DNA of 64,000 nt, taken from assembly GCA_019359725.1 (NCBI GenBank), contig JAHHGR010000002.1:1-64000 (forward strand), written 5' to 3'. Shown here piece by piece: positions 62,727 to 64,000 of this stretch. Below the pieces are notes generated by a model. The model saw only the letters and a program-made list of their open reading frames with translations, had not been told where the DNA came from and searched no databases. The stretch's first letter is position 1; each line of letters starts with the position of its first letter. The DNA comes from Aphanocapsa lilacina HA4352-LM1 (GTDB lineage: Bacteria > Cyanobacteriota > Cyanobacteriia > Gloeobacterales > Gloeobacteraceae). The position numbers and the translations under genes are program-made.

Positions 62727-63514
62727 GCACACACATGGACAATGAAGACACTGCCAAAAGATTACCTGACAATAACGAAATACCATTTCCCTGTAAAGAT
62801 TTACCTTTCTTTTTGCGTCTTGAACTGCAAAACAGGCTTGAAGAAGCTATTACATGGAAAGCTTTGGGTGATTTAGAGAAGCAAAATCATAACCTCAAAG
62901 AAGCACATGAGTATTATGTGAAAGCATTGGCGCACTACAAAGAAAATAGCTACCAGATTGAAGATTTCAAGAAACGGCAACTTTTGGAAAACTTCCACAG
63001 CGATGAAGTAGATATCATATCTAGGTACAAACTGGTTACAAACATAAGCGAATTAAAAGGTCGCTCAAGAAGCCTTAGAATATTGTCTTTAATGGTGCTA
63101 TTGCTAACAATTATTCATGCTTTTTTCCCTCTGCTTGCTGCGAGTTCATCGCTGAATATAGGTTGGTCTGCCTCTACAATGCTATTTTACGAGGTGTATG
63201 TTTTGACTCTTGTCCTTCTAACAATATTTTTACATCGAGGAGAATCAAGACGAGGAAAAAAGCAATATCAAAGCATTAGCGATGGCCTTGAATACTATGC
63301 TTCCCGGATGCATACGAAAGATAGCAACAGTTTGTTGTTGGAATCAGAGTCCAGTAAAGAAAAGTACTCCCTGGCAGATGTGCAGTCTATCCTTCGCGAA
63401 TACTTAGAGTCCACCTCTCTGCTACTTTTGCCCGAAGGCTACGGTGCAGCCGTTTACTTTTTTGCGAACTTACTCATGATTGTTCTCAATGTCTACTTCG
63501 TGTTTCGATGGTAG
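62723..63514 (+). CDS. Helical membrane protein partner of the GTPase
   Basis: A 263-residue protein. The cytoplasmic N-terminal part (about 30-110) is a TPR/MIT-like helical hairpin (EEAITWKALGDLEKQNHNLK and AHEYYVKALAHYKENSYQ). Two or three transmembrane helices follow at about 115-170 (LRILSLMVLLLTIIHAFFPL; LFYEVYVLTLVLLTIFLH), then a charged region and a final hydrophobic helix (AVYFFANLLMIVLNVYFVF). It begins within the GTPase stop (ATGA overlap) and shares its low GC. It may recruit the GTPase to the membrane. No known family recognised. Confidence 0.75.
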   Translation: MSTHMDNEDTAKRLPDNNEIPFPCKDLPFFLRLELQNRLEEAITWKALGDLEKQNHNLKEAHEYYVKALAHYKENSYQIEDFKKRQLLENFHSDEVDIISRYKLVTNISELKGRSRSLRILSLMVLLLTIIHAFFPLLAASSSLNIGWSASTMLFYEVYVLTLVLLTIFLHRGESRRGKKQYQSISDGLEYYASRMHTKDSNSLLLESESSKEKYSLADVQSILREYLESTSLLLLPEGYGAAVYFFANLLMIVLNVYFVFRW

Positions 63515-63542
63515 TGTTCCATCCTCATAAAATTTTGGATGC

Positions 63543-64000
63543 TCAGGCTGTACTTCGATCCTCAAGAGATTGAAAACTCTGGCAGCTAACACCTGCCGGG
63601 TCCAGCCACAGCACCAGGTTGCGCACGTAGATTTTGGTGTCTTCTAAAGCGTGCGGATGCAGGGCTGTTTCATTCTAGCTTTGCATTGGATGCAAATGAG
63701 AATCGAGAGCGGCAAAAGCCTTATTGCTTGTTGAGCAGGTCAAGCTTATTGACATGGCCGAATGGGGTTTTTGGAGAATGAAACAGCCCTGCGTGCGGAT
63801 GGGTCTGCATCGTGTCGCCGGGCAGTTCGCACACGAAGCTTGGACAGGGATAGCGGCCGTCCCAGTTGACATCGCTGAAGTGGTGAAAAGTCGATTCGGC
63901 CACCGCCCGGCCGGAGTGGGCCGTGCGCTCAATGGCCACCGCCAGGTTGAACAGGCGACCCGAGACCAGGCTCGCGCCGCGGGCCACCACCCGCGCATCG
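63543..64000 (-). pseudogene. Host gene interrupted by MITE copy 2, 3' part
   Basis: On the minus strand a gene enters from the right edge (ARVVARGASLVSGRLFNLAV; AESTFHHFSDVNWDGRYPCP; FVCELPGDTMQTHPHA). At 63791 the MITE interrupts it. If the element plus one 10-bp duplication is removed, the frame continues perfectly as LEDTKIYVRNLVLWLDP to a stop at 63543. With the insertion, the reading frame runs 22 codons into the MITE and stops. The intact product looks like the C-terminal domain of a larger enzyme or carbohydrate-related protein, but I cannot name it. Confidence 0.8.
63650..63801. mobile_element. MITE copy 2 with 10-bp target duplication
   Basis: The element is 63660-63791 (132 bp), identical in every base to 11290-11421. 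It carries the same 17-bp terminal inverted repeats and is flanked by the direct repeat CGTGCGGATG (63650-63659 and 63792-63801). The differing duplications at the two sites show two independent insertion events. Confidence 0.93.

Overview
The window looks like chromosome of a high-GC cyanobacterium, most likely Gloeobacter. This is an inference from gene content and style, not a database match. Cyanobacterial markers are an AbrB-type regulator of the cyAbrB kind, a phycobilin-type heme oxygenase, S-layer-homology porins, hemL, bacterial-type PEP carboxylase, geranylgeranyl diphosphate synthase, ThiE with the N-terminal extension, DUF3155 and DUF2470 proteins. A GloVer tandem-repeat protein also fits. 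Most genes are ordinary housekeeping genes in short operons or alone, on both strands.

Layout. 1-10.9 kb: the end of a heavy-metal RND pump facing a TolC-like outer-membrane channel, a GloVer repeat protein, an S-layer-type porin, TatD, several small proteins and threonine synthase. 10.9-12.3 kb is a decayed zone with a CRISPR-like relic, a 132-bp MITE and a broken ADOP-type permease. 12.3-16.9 kb: an orphan LivM permease, a very unusual PlsY-like/PEP-synthase-like fusion and a universal stress protein. 16.8-18.8 kb: a broken IS3-family element that has cut a small gene, then a secreted nuclease. 18.9-29.6 kb: rluD-like, lspA, hemL, proB, Hpt, C-terminal protease, holA, DUF3155, upp, a LuxR-type response regulator and a glycine-zipper lipoprotein. 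29.6-39.1 kb: two Uma2 paralogues sharing a perfect 258-bp repeat, a Ser/Thr kinase, citramalate synthase, SDR, a DUF326 Cys-rich protein, an orphan histidine kinase and a GH3 glycosidase. 39.1-50 kb: GGPP synthase, a major porin, a divergent sugar-epimerase/O-GlcNAc-transferase pair, ppc, infA-map and cyAbrB. 50-61.5 kb: heme oxygenase with a ferric-reductase-like membrane protein and a lipoprotein, tyrA-hisH, a beta-helix/SPOR protein, thiE-thiS-tilS, rplY, an M23 peptidase and bioF.

61.5-64 kb is the clearest foreign insert. A 3' scrap of an AbgT transporter is followed by an AT-rich two-gene cassette: a P-loop GTPase whose stop overlaps the start of a helical membrane protein, with its own TTGGAA-18-TATAAT promoter. 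A host gene interrupted by the second, identical copy of the MITE follows. Both MITE copies have 17-bp perfect terminal inverted repeats and perfect 10-bp target duplications, so they moved recently.

Best candidates for undescribed biology are the GTPase/membrane cassette, the PlsY-like/phosphotransferase fusion, and the MITE family. Functions rest on reading motifs by eye; no searches could be run.
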